In this document: piece by piece, positions 37,511 to 48,539 of the stretch
Position numbering within the stretch: the first letter of the stretch is position 1
Layout of the letters: the number at the start of each line of letters is the position of its first letter
Source of the DNA: Siphonodentalium dalli
Lineage: Eukaryota > Mollusca > Scaphopoda > Gadilida > Siphonodentaliidae
NCBI GenBank assembly: GCA_032622095.1
Contig: CP136061.1
Location: 65,601,127 to 65,665,126, forward strand
Length of the DNA: 64,000 nt
Reading direction: 5' to 3'
Position numbers and translations under genes: made by a program
Notes under the pieces: generated by a model
What the model saw: the letters and a program-made list of their open reading frames with translations, nothing else
Databases searched by the model: none
What the model was told of the DNA's origin: nothing

Positions 37511-37876
37511 ATGGCAAATGCATTGAAAAAATCTGCGATCGTGGCTTATACCCAGCCACTCAGTGGCACTCATCTGGACCTTGTATCCTGGATTTTTTTT
37601 GCGACCCCCATCTCTGAATATACAAACAAATCGACATTTCAAATAAACAGCTTTATGTATGGGCAAGTGACATTGCCACAGTGGGAGTTGCATCTGGGGT
37701 ATTTGAAAAATGTTGATAGTCAGCAAGGAATAATTTGCGTGATCGAGGACAAGTCGGTATGTGGACACTATAGACGCAAGAATAGCAGTGTTATAAATTG
37801 GCATCGTGTTTATTCGGCAGCAGTCAAAAACATACATTCAGATTCATACAGATACTCGTATTACCGCCAATTTTAA
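37511..37876 (+). CDS. Unrecognised 121-codon ORF (right arm, copy 2)
   Basis: Same frame as 33686-34051, with one substitution (Arg to Trp near the codon for the HRVYSAA block). Confidence 0.25.
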   Translation: MANALKKSAIVAYTQPLSGTHLDLVSWIFFATPISEYTNKSTFQINSFMYGQVTLPQWELHLGYLKNVDSQQGIICVIEDKSVCGHYRRKNSSVINWHRVYSAAVKNIHSDSYRYSYYRQF

Positions 37877-38261
37877 TTTCTTGGAAGGCTTGCGGTATTT
37901 CCCCGAATTACGTCACATCGTGCTACATTAATCGTTTCGATTGGACTTCTTTATCTTGGTGCTGCTAATAGTGAGTTCTGATTGGTGCTACTGATGTGGA
38001 ATCCCGGGGTTGGGAAATTAAAACTCTGCAAAAGGTCATCAGACCCACTATTTTATATGTGGGTATGTAGTTTACTCCAGACTGATTTGGCAGTTGCCAA
38101 TGAATCAATTTTCAAATGATATACCACTTACAATGGTTGCGATTCCTGCATAGCCGTCTGTATTAAGGGCATAAAGTTTATCATGAGAGATATCTTATAA
38201 GACATAACAAAATGTATTGTCATGGTCCAAGGTAGGGGAGCACAAACCATTTTCCTGCACT

Positions 38262-38489
38262 TTAACCCTTTAACCATTTGCCAATGTAATCTCTTATATA
38301 TGCGAGTCTTCCATAGGGAGCCTCACATCTATAAGAGAATACATTGGCCAAACAATATTTACCTTGACTTTGTAAGCCAGTGTAATCTCTTATATATGCG
38401 AGGTTCCCTATGTGAGACTCGCATATACCGGTACAAGAGAATACACTGACAAAGGATAAAGGATGCAGCTCCCATCATGAAAGGATTAA
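38262..38489. mobile_element. TTAA MITE downstream of exon 3 (copy 2)
   Basis: Same as 34437-34664, with TTAA at both ends. It lies about 90 bp past the exon 3 stop. Confidence 0.7.
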
Positions 38490-38576
38490 TGTAATCACAA
38501 AAACTAGAAGCTGAAATTTAACCTTTAATTATATCTAAAACAATAAACAATCACAATTGTGTTACCAGAACACTTA

Positions 38577-38718
38577 TCAGGTCACTTCTGAGTCGTCCAT
38601 TTTCACCCTGGGTGCTTGTGTTTTTACATCTAATTTCTTTGGAGCGATATACGAGCCCATACCAGCAGCTCTCTCTGCCTCAGCCTGTGTGTATGGTTCA
38701 ATCTGAAGTGCCTTTATT
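38577..38718 (-). CDS. ZNF593/Bud20-like gene, exon 3 with stop codon
   Basis: Terminal coding exon of the complete copy, read from 38718 down to the TGA at 38577-38579. It adds residues 89-134: [17 protein letters not shown] (the conserved C-terminal block of the family), PKKLDV, then a short acidic end. Together with exons 1 and 2 the protein is 134 residues, which fits the small size of ZNF593 proteins. A TTAA transposon (38739-39537) ends 20 bp upstream of the acceptor and a TTAA MITE lies about 90 bp downstream of the stop. Confidence 0.9.
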
Positions 38719-38738
38719 CTGAAATAAATATTTGAGTT

Positions 38739-39537
38739 TTAAGGTACATAATCCGTTTCAATGGTTCCCGTATCAAGATTCTAAAAACAACAATAAAATA
38801 CGTTTTAGTTATCAGAATCAATTAATTACCCAAAAATAATACTACCACTGTTAACTGAAGTATAACATTTCCAAAAACCTGTTATAGATCAACATTTTGT
38901 TCAATGCAATTTAGGGCCGCGATGCGTTTCGATTTGATTTTGAATTTTCCATGGTTCGTAAACAGTATACTAGTATGTTATAAATATCAAAGTTGTGTAA
39001 CTAAAAATATATACAGTACTTCGCTTCACTCCCCTCTTTCATTTTGGCTGATGTATGGTATACAATACCAATTAACTTGACAAACGTTCTTCCTTCCTGC
39101 ACTCAATCCCTCTACCCCTTCCTTGAACAATATTTTTTTCGGATCTAACATGCTATCCCCCCGTCTGCTAAATTTACCCTATATGGTATCTATTCTGATA
39201 CCAAGGGTAAACTTCTTATTCCGAGGAAAAGACTTGATAAAAGCCTTTCAGGCTAGTTGTCTAATCCCCGTTTTTGAACATGTGTTGTAAATTGTGTCAA
39301 TTTGTTTGTATGTGTTAAATGTTCTGTTCGAAAATTAAATATTGTTTACACTAATGCAATTTAGTATTGAGAGAATGTCCATCGACTCATCAAATATTTC
39401 CTAGACCAACAAATATTCCAGGTGGTGAAAAATAACAGATTTATAAAATTGATATCTGAGCTTTGATGGGAAGATTCCTGAACCGAAGTTAAAGAAATAG
39501 TAATTTAGGAGCATTAATTCAGATTATGTATCTTTAA
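38739..39537. mobile_element. TTAA-flanked element in intron 2 (right arm)
   Basis: Mirror of 10991-11787: TTAAGGTACATAATCC at one end and its diverged inverse at the other, with TTAA on both sides. Confidence 0.75.
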
Positions 39538-39541
39538 ACAA

Positions 39542-39800
39542 TTAACCCTTTAGTTTCATGGCGGGAGCTGCACTGGTGCAGCAATAAAGATCCTGTGCCA
39601 GTGCATTCTCTTTATATTTATGTGAGTCTCCCATAGGAATGCTTTGATTTACAAGGTCAAGGAAGATATTGTTAGGCCAATGTATTCTCTTATATATATA
39701 TATATGCGAGGCTCCCTATGGGAGACTTGCATATATAAAAAAATTCATTGGCCCAGGGTTTTCATAAAATTTCAGGAAGCTCCAGTCATGCAAGGGTTAA
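39542..39800. mobile_element. TTAA-flanked MITE in intron 2 (right arm)
   Basis: Mirror of 10715-10971: TTAACCC to GGGTTAA with a nested CGCATATATAAGAGA hairpin. Confidence 0.75.
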
Positions 39801-41233
39801 TTTAAATAAGATACATATATAGGTCCATATATTATCACTTCTATTTCGAATTTCTGTGTCATTTGTAAATTATATTGTATTTGTTCAGAATTGGAAATAA
39901 AAATATGTTTACACTTAGTTAAAATATAAATGCAATATCATACATGTAAATACAGGTGCAGAACTTTAGTTTATTTTGATAATATTTTTCTGAAAATGCA
40001 CTTATTATAATTTCCCACACTTTCTAGATAATTTTTGTCAAAATTCTGTGTCTGTGAGCTCTAGTTTTGGCTTCAAGACATGTTTATTGATATATGTGTA
40101 TGTGTATTCAAATCTATAAAGTTGTCTGGAGATCCACAGAGGGGGCAATTGTTACAAGGCTGTAACGAGTCATTGTGAATTCAATGTATCGTGATACACA
40201 ATCAAACGATACATGTATCATATCAAGTTATGTGTATCGTGATACAGGAAATCACATAATTTCTGGAGATGGGCATGTGTAAAACAGCAAAACCTGCAAG
40301 TTTTCTCTTTCATGTATATGATGGGTATATTGCTTACTACTAAACTGACTCATATATCCAGTTATAAATATGTTGATTCTGATGTTTCTAGTGGTAAAAC
40401 ATTAATTTATGGTAAATCATTTGAGAACACTAATTTACTGTATCGACTATAATCGTTGATCATGTATTGTGATTTGTATTTTGTATTGTGACCAGCCCTA
40501 AACTTTGTTACCCGGAGTGTCATAGCGTTAATGTCAGTTGCTTGAATATTTTTTCATTTATATACTTATTATCCGCATTCAGTGTGGTTTCCCTTGCAGG
40601 TTTTAACCCTTTCTATACTCAATTGATTCTCCCATTCAGTTGTTATTATCTGAACATTTCCCAAGGGAACAGCTCATTAATGAGTATTTAGTAAAACCGT
40701 TAAATTCATGTTTACAAGGATCTTCTGTAAATTATATAGGTAATAATCAGGGTACCACTTTGTAGCCACTTTCTAAGCCAATGACTCATATCAGTCCATA
40801 ATTCTCAACATTACAATTGTTTTCTTAATATAATTGATTGATTTGTGTCTTCATATTGCTTGCTTGACAGTATACCACGGCACTGATTCAGAATGTCCTA
40901 TATGTACATAAGCATTTTCTGAAATAATTAGCATCTGATTTCATGTCCATGCCCAGTTGCTTTACACAACCCACAACAGTGAACAATGGCAAAACAGTTA
41001 TCTTACTCCGTAAAGAAAAACAATAATAATGTGGATTATTGCACCAGCAATTACTGACAGTAGCAATTAGCAATCTGAAGTGGCTTAGCATCACAGTAAA
41101 ACAGTATAAAGCGATATTCTACTAATTGATAATAACCATTGGCGGAATACCCCTTTTCAGCAATAAAAAAATAATAGGATTCTTAGACAAATTCCAGCAG
41201 ATGTATAAGATGAATGGCTGTACAGGTGCTAAC

Positions 41234-41296
41234 CTTCTTTTGTGTGGCTTCCCACGGAAATGTTCTTTGAGGGCAAATTCTCCAATAAAGTGTTTT
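41234..41296 (-). CDS. ZNF593/Bud20-like gene, exon 2
   Basis: A 63-bp internal exon, read from 41296 to 41234. The acceptor is a T-rich tract ending TTTCAG and the donor is GTTAGC. It supplies residues 68-87 and both histidines of the finger C63-x2-C66-x12-H79-x5-H85. The two cysteines come from exon 1, so the zinc finger is split by a 9.45-kb intron. It is identical to the left-arm copy. An hAT-like element ends 42 bp upstream of the acceptor. Confidence 0.9.
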
Positions 41297-41338
41297 CTGA
41301 AACAGAAAAAAAAATAGTTAACACAAATCACTGCAATG

Positions 41339-42284
41339 TAGTGTTGAAACGATTAGCGATTTTAAGGAATCGACTAGTCGCCAGAGGTAATCGACTTCTA
41401 AGAGTTCCCGTTTCTATGCCCATATGACGTATAAAATGGGCTATGTGGCATTGCAGTTTCGAGTATCCAACTCTTCCGTGTCAGAACGTTCAAACGGAAA
41501 GCATGTGAACTACTGTATGTAATCTCCGTTTTGCCCGTGAGTCTCCCAATTTGATGTATTAAACCCGGCTCTCCTGCAACCTCCATATAATCTCACGGTT
41601 TGGGGAATGCAGGTAATAAAACATTTTATTTAAACAAAAATTGTCGCCGGTAACCAGGAAATAAATAGGCAAGTCTCGTTCGTAAGTCTCGCTAACGAGA
41701 TGTCGGGTGTGTTCTATTGTCTCTGAATTGGTGCCTCATGTGTCGTGGGTGGTTGTGGGGGGTATGGGTATAAGAATGATCTAGAATTTATTCAATTACT
41801 GAGTTAGCTTTACCAGTTTGACTTGTCACAAATTATGTTTCGTATATCATTGAAGCCATTTTGTTGCATCATTACTCTAGTATTACACGTGCGACAGTGA
41901 GAAGTTATCACTGGTCAATTGCGTCCCATGGAACTAGACAGTGTTCAGTCGGCAGCGACACTTTGAACATGTTTTTGATGATCAACATAAAAGAAACTGC
42001 GCCTACACGTGCATACATTGGGTTCAGTTCAGGACATGGAGTTCACCGCCCTTGCATGACTGGCAGTGGCATCGTTAAAGGAACAATGCAATAAGGCTTT
42101 ACGAAGTTAATATGTATTAACTTTTACAGATTACATGATAATATGGCCGTGCAATGGCACTGCTGTCATGATAGCACATAGGTACTGCTTTTTCCCCCCC
42201 CGACTAGTCGACTAGCAGATTTCGGGATCAACTAATTTAATAATCGCATCGATTTCGACTAGTCGATTAATCGTTTCAACACTA
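41339..42284. mobile_element. Non-autonomous hAT-like element next to exon 2 (right arm)
   Basis: Same insertion as 8019-8987. CTGCAATG flanks both sides (41331-41338 and 42290-42297); five extra bases (CCGTA) separate the right end from its target duplication in this arm. Confidence 0.85.
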
Positions 42285-42689
42285 CCGTACTGCAATGCCT
42301 GGACTTTTCACACTGTTTGTGTATTTGTTTGTACAAGTCTGCATCATCAAAGACCCATCACAAAGGTAGTGATATGACTTCATTAGAGGACAATCAAAAC
42401 AATCACTGTGGCTTCAGAAGCCATGCTCATAGTGTTGGTTGAAATCTTATTTACCAGCCTTCACAGTAGCAGTTTGTTGTTCCAAGGTGATGTATGAAGG
42501 TAAGAAGTCATAATTAAACATTTTAAGCATATGTAATGCAAAATGTAATGCAAATGTAATTGAATTACTTGTCTTTTTTGTGAAGTAATGCATTCTTTTG
42601 CATTACATGTAATGCAAAATGGACTGCATTACACATTACTTTGCATGTAATGCATTACAATGCATTACCATTACCCCATCCCATCTACT

Positions 42690-42748
42690 AGCAACACTAA
42701 ATTCACCCTCTGGGGACCTCATTCTGCAAATGTCAGAAACACTAAATT
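42690..42748. repeat. Solo terminal fragment of the 432-bp TIR element
   Basis: About 59 bp matching the terminal repeat of 16061-16492 (ACTAAATTCACCCTCTGGGG). It lies next to a TGCATTAC-rich palindromic tract and is absent from the left arm. Confidence 0.65.
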
Positions 42749-43124
42749 TTAATTTGATTATAACAAGCACCAGTGCTAGTGTTTTACACAAACCTGTCCA
42801 ACAACATTCTAATCTCTAATCTGTCATTCTGATCTCAATTAATGACCTGGCTTTGTCTCTCTGACCCTACCAGAGTCTTCTGGCAGTTATAGTACTGGCA
42901 TGTATACTAGTAATAACTGCTTCTGGTGAGAGGTAAGTTGTGATATGATATGGGGTGAAGGGGCTATGGTAACGGTTGTGGGCAGGGTGGGGGCCTGGGT
43001 CATTTCATTAAAGATTAAAGTTTCATAACTCTGAGGATGTTAAAATGGTGAAGAGTTTTTCAAATTTAATAACATGATTTTAATAATAAAATAAATTGAG
43101 CAAGGAGTTAAATCTGATTTTTTT

Positions 43125-43508
43125 TTTTTTTAGTTCTGTCCCTGGCTCCGCCCACATTTGACCCAGTGACCTCATTTGAACAAATCTGAACCCCAGTCAC
43201 CCAAGGACCCTTCGTACCAAATATGAACCCATTCGACCCGATGGTACAAGAGAAGAAGTAGTTTTTAATAAGAAATACTATGGAGGGAAAGAGTTATGGC
43301 CCTGTCTTCGCAACTATTTGACCCAGTGACCTCATTTGAACAAATCTGAATGTTAGTCACCTAGGGAACATCCACAGCAAATATGAACCCAATCGGTCTT
43401 ATGGATTGGGAGAAGATGTTTAAAGAATTGTGGATGGATCGACGGACGACGGACGAGTGATGACTATACATGTAGCTCCACCGAGACTTCGTCTCAGATG
43501 AGCTAAAA
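43125..43508 (-). repeat. AGCTCACCTGAG-type tandem-core element (right arm)
   Basis: Mirror of 6752-7116. Confidence 0.75.
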
Positions 43509-44112
43509 ACAGAACAAACAAAGAAATATACAAGAGTTGCGCAAAGATGGCTCTGGTCAAGTTTTTTTGCCCATTTTAAAGAGTGAATATGTCTGACCGA
43601 GAATCACTAATGAAAGTGTCAGTGACACTGTAGCTCAACTTTGAAATGGGATCTTGCCATATACATGTATTACAGTCCATAGAGCCATAGGGAACTCGGA
43701 CAGTTTATATGCTTAAGTCTTTCAACAATTTGGGAATAATCGGATGAAAACATTTGGCAGCAGGGAGTACCAAAGGATGAAGTAATACTAATATAAAGAG
43801 TAAAATCAGAGATGGCTCCCATCTAGAGGTCACCCTGAACATCGATATGAAGTTTGGTGATGATAGGATGAAGGAGTTGGCCTTTTTGCATGACCAAATC
43901 CTTCGGCACACCCAATAGTAAAATAGTTTAAACCAATAGTAAAATCCAAGATGGCCATTGGCAGCCATGTTTTTCAAAGAAATATGGAAAAATTATGGCT
44001 CCCATCTAGTGGTCACCCAAAATATCCATATGAAGTTTGGTGAAAATTTCTCTTTCAAATGTTTGTTTTTATCGAGTTTCGCCGAGTTACATACGATCTT
44101 GTCAGTTTAAAA

Positions 44113-45342
44113 TTAACAAGAGATGGACTGTCGTCCGGTGCATACCCCCTCATGGCATACCGCCTAGTGTGGGCACATCTATAACTTATGATGGCTATAC
44201 TCAGACATATGGACCCAGAAATCAGCATTTTCATATAAACAAAGATGAATAACTATAGAACAAAAAACCAAAACAAACATTTGAATGTGCCATTAACTGT
44301 CCTCATAGTGGTGAACATCCATAAAAAATTTCATTGAGATCCGAGCATTACTGTTCAAGTTATGAGCTGAACAGACATCGGATGGATCAAACAGCCAACA
44401 TTTCCAGATAAACAAAGATGAATTACTCTAGAATGGAAAAGCAGAACAGAACAATGGAACCCCCTATTGAATGTCCTCATAGCAGTGAACATCTATACCA
44501 AATTCCATTGAGATCCCAGCACAACTGTTGAAGTTACGACATGAAGACACCAGACGGACCAAAAAGCCAACATTTATTTCCAGATGAACAAAGATGAGTA
44601 ACTCTAGAATGGAAAAGCGGAACAAAACGATGGAACCCTCTTTTTAATGTCCTCATAGTAGTGAACAACCATACCAAATCCCATTGAGATCCCAGTACAA
44701 CTGTCGAAGTTACAATATGAACAGACACCAGACGAACCAAAATGCCAACATTTCCAGATGAACAAAGATGTATAACTCTAGAATGGAAAATCCGAACAAA
44801 ACGATGGAACCCTCTATTGAATGCCCTCATAGTAGTGAACATCCATACAAAATTTCATTGAGATCCGAGCACTACTGTTCAGGTTATGACATGAACAGAC
44901 ACCAGATGGACCAAAACTCCAACATTTCAAGATAAACAAAGATGAATAACTCTAGAATGGAAAATCGGAACAAAACGATGGAACCCTCTATTTAATGTCC
45001 TCATAGTTGTGAACATCCACACCAAATTTGGTTGAGATCCCAGCACAACTGTTGAAGTTACGACATGAGCAGACACCAGACGTACCAAAAAGCCACTATT
45101 TCCAGATAAACAAAGATGAATAACTCTAGAATGGAAAATCCAAACAAAACGATGGAACCCTCTATTAAATGTCCTCATAATAGTGAACATCCATACCTAA
45201 TTTCATTGAGATCCGAGCACTACTGTTCAAGTTATGACACGAACAGACATCGGACGGACGTACGGACTCGCGGACGCACGCACGGACGGACGGACAGGTG
45301 CAAAACAGTATACCCCCCTTTTAAAAAAAAAAAAGGGGGTAT
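44113..45342 (-). repeat. Element with a six-monomer ~174-bp tandem core, right arm only
   Basis: The phrase AAACAAAGATG (or GAACAAAGATG) recurs at about 44236, 44407, 44583, 44757, 44931 and 45105, giving monomers of 171-176 bp. It is bounded by CATACCCCCT/GGCATACC at one side and a GGACGGACGG tract with TACCCCCC...GGGGGTATA at the other. It replaces the different element at 5489-6172 in the left arm. It resembles pearl/HINE-type repeats of bivalves (inference). Confidence 0.75.
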
Positions 45343-46149
45343 AATAAACATATTAAGCACATAGTAAGCACGTTAGTGAGTAGCCTTGGTCAGCTAGGGT
45401 GTTCCAGGCTATACCGGTGAAAGCTAACGTCATGTGCATCAACCAAGGAAAACACCAGCTGAACTTAACTCGTGTACATATGTGTTTGATAACTGTTTTT
45501 ATTTTTATCTTAAAATACCCACACACAAAAAAATAAATAAAAATACTAATGCAAATACTCTTTGTTGATAATAATCTCTTTTATACTGTTTGGATCACTA
45601 ATTAAGTACCTTAGTCTCATCAATATTTTTCGTTTCAATTTTACTCGTTCCCGATCTTTCCCCATTTTCATGTTATTTTTAGCTTGTTACCCGTTCGCCA
45701 TTTGACCACATTTTTTAGCGTGTTACCACCCCCAATTTACCAGTAACGTTTTAATATTTTTTCGATTTGTAATTTTATGCGCTTTTGTATTTCTTAGTAA
45801 CGTCTCACTTATAGTTCTACATTTTTGTTGATGTCCATAATTATGTCTTATATTTGCAATTGTATTTTATGTTTAACATGTCAAGCGTTTTAGAGCACTT
45901 CGGTGGATTTTACGCTAAACAAAACTGTTAATTATTTACATTGCCTTTACTGCGGTTGAGAATTAGGTTAAGTTTGCGTATTTTCTAGTTAGGTTCTTAG
46001 TATATAATTTTATCCATTCGCTATTTACTATTATTTTAGGATGTGTGCCATGTTTGTATTGTAAGCGCATTGAAACTAATTTATTGTATAATGCGCTCTA
46101 AATGTATCTATAATAATAATAATATACTGAGACCGGAATAATTCTGTGT

Positions 46150-46385
46150 CAAGCTCCCCTTGTGTAACACACACTCACACAATCCAATGCGACGGCAGTC
46201 TCTGTTATCGGGGACATGGCGGGTCGTAGTATACAAGTTTCTTCACAACAGAGACAGATACAAACGATTTATGCACGAAACAATGTTTTATTACAAATCA
46301 ATGGCAATATAAAGCAATATAAAGCAGATATTATAGTGTGTATTAATCCAGTGTTACTGTGTGAGTGTTACGCAGGGGGAGCTTG
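46150..46385. mobile_element. 236-bp MITE beside the outer edge of the right arm
   Basis: CAAGCTCCCCTTGTGTAACA at the left pairs with the reverse complement of GTGTTACGCAGGGGGAGCTTG at the right (about 21 bp with few mismatches). No clear target duplication was found. It begins nine bases beyond the end of palindrome homology. Confidence 0.65.
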
Positions 46386-46460
46386 ACCAGCTTTGCAACC
46401 GGTTCGGTGGCTGGAAATTATACTTTAGTTATTGTTTCGGTCATCGACCAATCAGAATTG

Positions 46461-46564
46461 CTTCTGCGTGCGGCCGCTTACGGCCTGAATTTGGCGACAG
46501 GGAATAAAATAAATATTTATCGTGGAATCGGGTCTCAAAAGTCATGTAAATAATGCAATCTCGA
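46461..46564 (+). repeat. 104-bp direct repeat, copy outside the right arm
   Basis: Matches 2613-2716 in the same orientation. See that entry. Confidence 0.85.
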
Positions 46565-46836
46565 AATAAGGTCCGATTTCATTTATACAGTGAATCAAAA
46601 TCCATCAATTGATTAAATTCTAAGATTTATTTCGGCGTTGCGGCTATTGATTAGGATTTGTGAATTGTGATCACTGATTACTACTCACAATTCTATTCAC
46701 TCGCGAAAATGTGACGAAATTGACACGTATAGCTATTGTAGCCAACTAGCCATGCAATCTCTTATTCTTTTCAAAAGCGGTGCAACGGCCTGCGTGTAAA
46801 TGATCAAATAGATGTCTGAATATCACCTAATTGAAT

Positions 46837-48534
46837 AATGGACCTATCCATAGGGACCGCCCACCAGTATACTGCATGGTTACTGTTACTACGCACCACA
46901 AGCCATCTTGATTTCGCTATATATCTCAGTGCTGAAATGGCTTCCGATGAGAACGGATCTTGAGTTTCAAGTTCGCTTTTAAATGTTCCAGACGATATCA
47001 ACGTTTGTTATTTACCCGACATTGATAAATTATCAAAAAGGGCACAAGAAAAGGGGCTTAATTATTATACCCAGGGATATATTCATGACATTAGAACGAG
47101 TGAAGTTAACCAATGCATCAGGGTTGACTCGAAGTGTTATAGGTCGATGGCAAAGTCACAACCACCACACCGAATACATATAGAAATCTGCGTCATCACA
47201 AAGACAATTATCGAATCGATGTGCTCCTGCAAAGCCGGGTAAGTTTTTTCTTTTATCTTTTTGAATTTTAGATATATGGAATAGATTCTCGTAATTTTGG
47301 TTATGACGAAAATAGGCAACATAATCTCCAAATCAACTTGACCTGTCATATTTCATCTACTATACATGTAATATTATTTCTAATCAGTCACACGCCATCT
47401 AGTTTCACTTGACAAAATCATGTTAATCGTTGCCATGTTTGTTTTGTTGTTTTTTCTAAATAAAATGAATAATATCCGTGTTAAATTGGTGCTCTCAGTA
47501 TCTTCGAATGATTTGGTCCGCCCAGTGTCCCATACATGTACGCTACATGTGTAAATGTAGTCAATGAATATGGCAATAGACAAAATTAACATACATTGAT
47601 GATTTTTGCGAATGATATTAGTGCACGTGCAAGTATTTCCGAAAAGTATAGAATTAATACTCACTTGAACATGTTATAGTGAATATCTTTGTCTCGTTTA
47701 TTTTAGGTTAGTTGGAAGGTGCTCTCATGTTATTGGATTGATAAAATCACTTCAGGGTTTGAAGTTACACAACATTTCATCTGCTCCGGAACACCTTAGT
47801 TGCACAAGTGTTCCTCAACAATGGCATGTCCCGCGACAAACGAAAGTATTTGATTTGGTATTGCAATGACATACTAGTAAGCTGTTATTAATGTACATGA
47901 TTCACATACTATAGCAGTTTGATGCGGGTAACTATAAGTTGACACGTTTATTCAAGTATCATTAATGACCCATTTGTTGTCATTGTTCAATTTTATCACC
48001 AGTGATTAGTATTTACGCAAACACACAGTGAAATTAATAGTATCATACTTCCTGTCATCACCTTTATCATACCGACAAAGCATTGTGAAACAACATACCC
48101 CACTCAGTACAGGAAGTGTGAAAATTTAAGGGGCTGTTGGTATTTTGTAATCGAGCACCTAGCTGAGGTGTTATGGTTTGTTTTGCTAACTTCCCATTTC
48201 CCCTATGGCAAGTTATAACATTATCTGAAGGTGATAAAATGTTTTAATAAAGTAACACAACATATATATTACTAACTAAAAACACTCCGGGATATTTGTA
48301 TAAATATCGTTCGTCAACAGGCCATGTTACCCATGCACATTTCAACACCATTGTAGCTTTTTAAGACATATTTTGCTCTCGTGTTCGTAATTTCCCTATA
48401 GCTTAATATGGTATCTAAGCATCGGCTTGTGGTGCGATACATATCACTAGGCTGGCGCAAGTCGCTTCCGGTTTTGAGCTATCGGCTCATTGGCTATAAT
48501 TGAAATTGGGGCGGTCCCTATGGATAGGTCCATT
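46837..48534 (+). mobile_element. 1.7-kb TIR element carrying a SWIM zinc-finger gene fragment
   Basis: The first 26 bp (46837-46862, AATGGACCTATCCATAGGGA onward) and the last 26 bp (48509-48534) are perfect inverted repeats. A further inverted match (GCACCACAAGCC at 46893-46904 against GGCTTGTGGTGC at 48423-48434) lies inside. No clear target duplication was found. The interior holds a two-exon coding fragment on the plus strand (46937-47869), so this is either a degenerate transposon that encoded it or a non-autonomous element that captured it. It sits in intron 1 of the zinc-finger gene on the opposite strand. Confidence 0.7.
46937..47869 (+). pseudogene. SWIM zinc-finger protein fragment, two exons, one in-frame stop
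   Basis: Exon A (46937-47238) starts ATG GCT TCC and ends at a GTAAGT donor. Exon B (47707-47869) follows a TTTATTTTAG acceptor and ends TGA. Joined in phase they give about 154 codons. Across the junction the protein reads CSCKAG then LVGRCSHVIGLI, a CxC-x7-CxH arrangement that is the SWIM zinc finger. Upstream is a block with YYTQGYIHDIR and downstream a Cys/Trp block with PQQWHVPR. To my knowledge similar blocks surround the SWIM domain in invertebrate proteins that also carry a YqaJ-type exonuclease domain, but the YqaJ part is missing here. Codon 9 is TGA (46961-46963), so the frame is broken or starts later. MULE transposases also end in SWIM fingers, an alternative source. Confidence 0.6.
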
Positions 48535-48539
48535 GTGTA

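Larger units (their letters stand above)
35066..38886. repeat. Tandem duplication, second copy (3.82 kb)
   Basis: Starts with a half foldback (35066-35116, GGGCAGCGCAACAGGGGG, slightly different from the intact copy) and runs to the same point in the TTAA element as copy 1, after which that element continues intact. It repeats the 79- and 121-codon frames and exon 3. Confidence 0.92.
23381..46141 (-). repeat. Right arm of the giant inverted duplication
   Basis: The reverse complement of the left arm (4681-22555). It is longer (22.8 kb) because of the 3.82-kb tandem duplication and several insertions absent on the left: about 26651-26750, 27013-27469, 27938-29107 and 42640-42755. Unlike the left arm, it runs on into sequence that holds exon 1 of the zinc-finger gene, so this arm carries the complete gene. 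Confidence 0.95.

Noticed and set aside
44534-45190. Repetitive Arg/His-rich frames of 87-102 codons
   Set aside because: They are translations of the ~174-bp tandem core, with the same peptide recurring once per monomer, and do not continue across the array.
46837-48534. SWIM fragment read as part of the ZNF593-like gene
   Set aside because: It is on the opposite strand, and the zinc-finger gene is complete without it.
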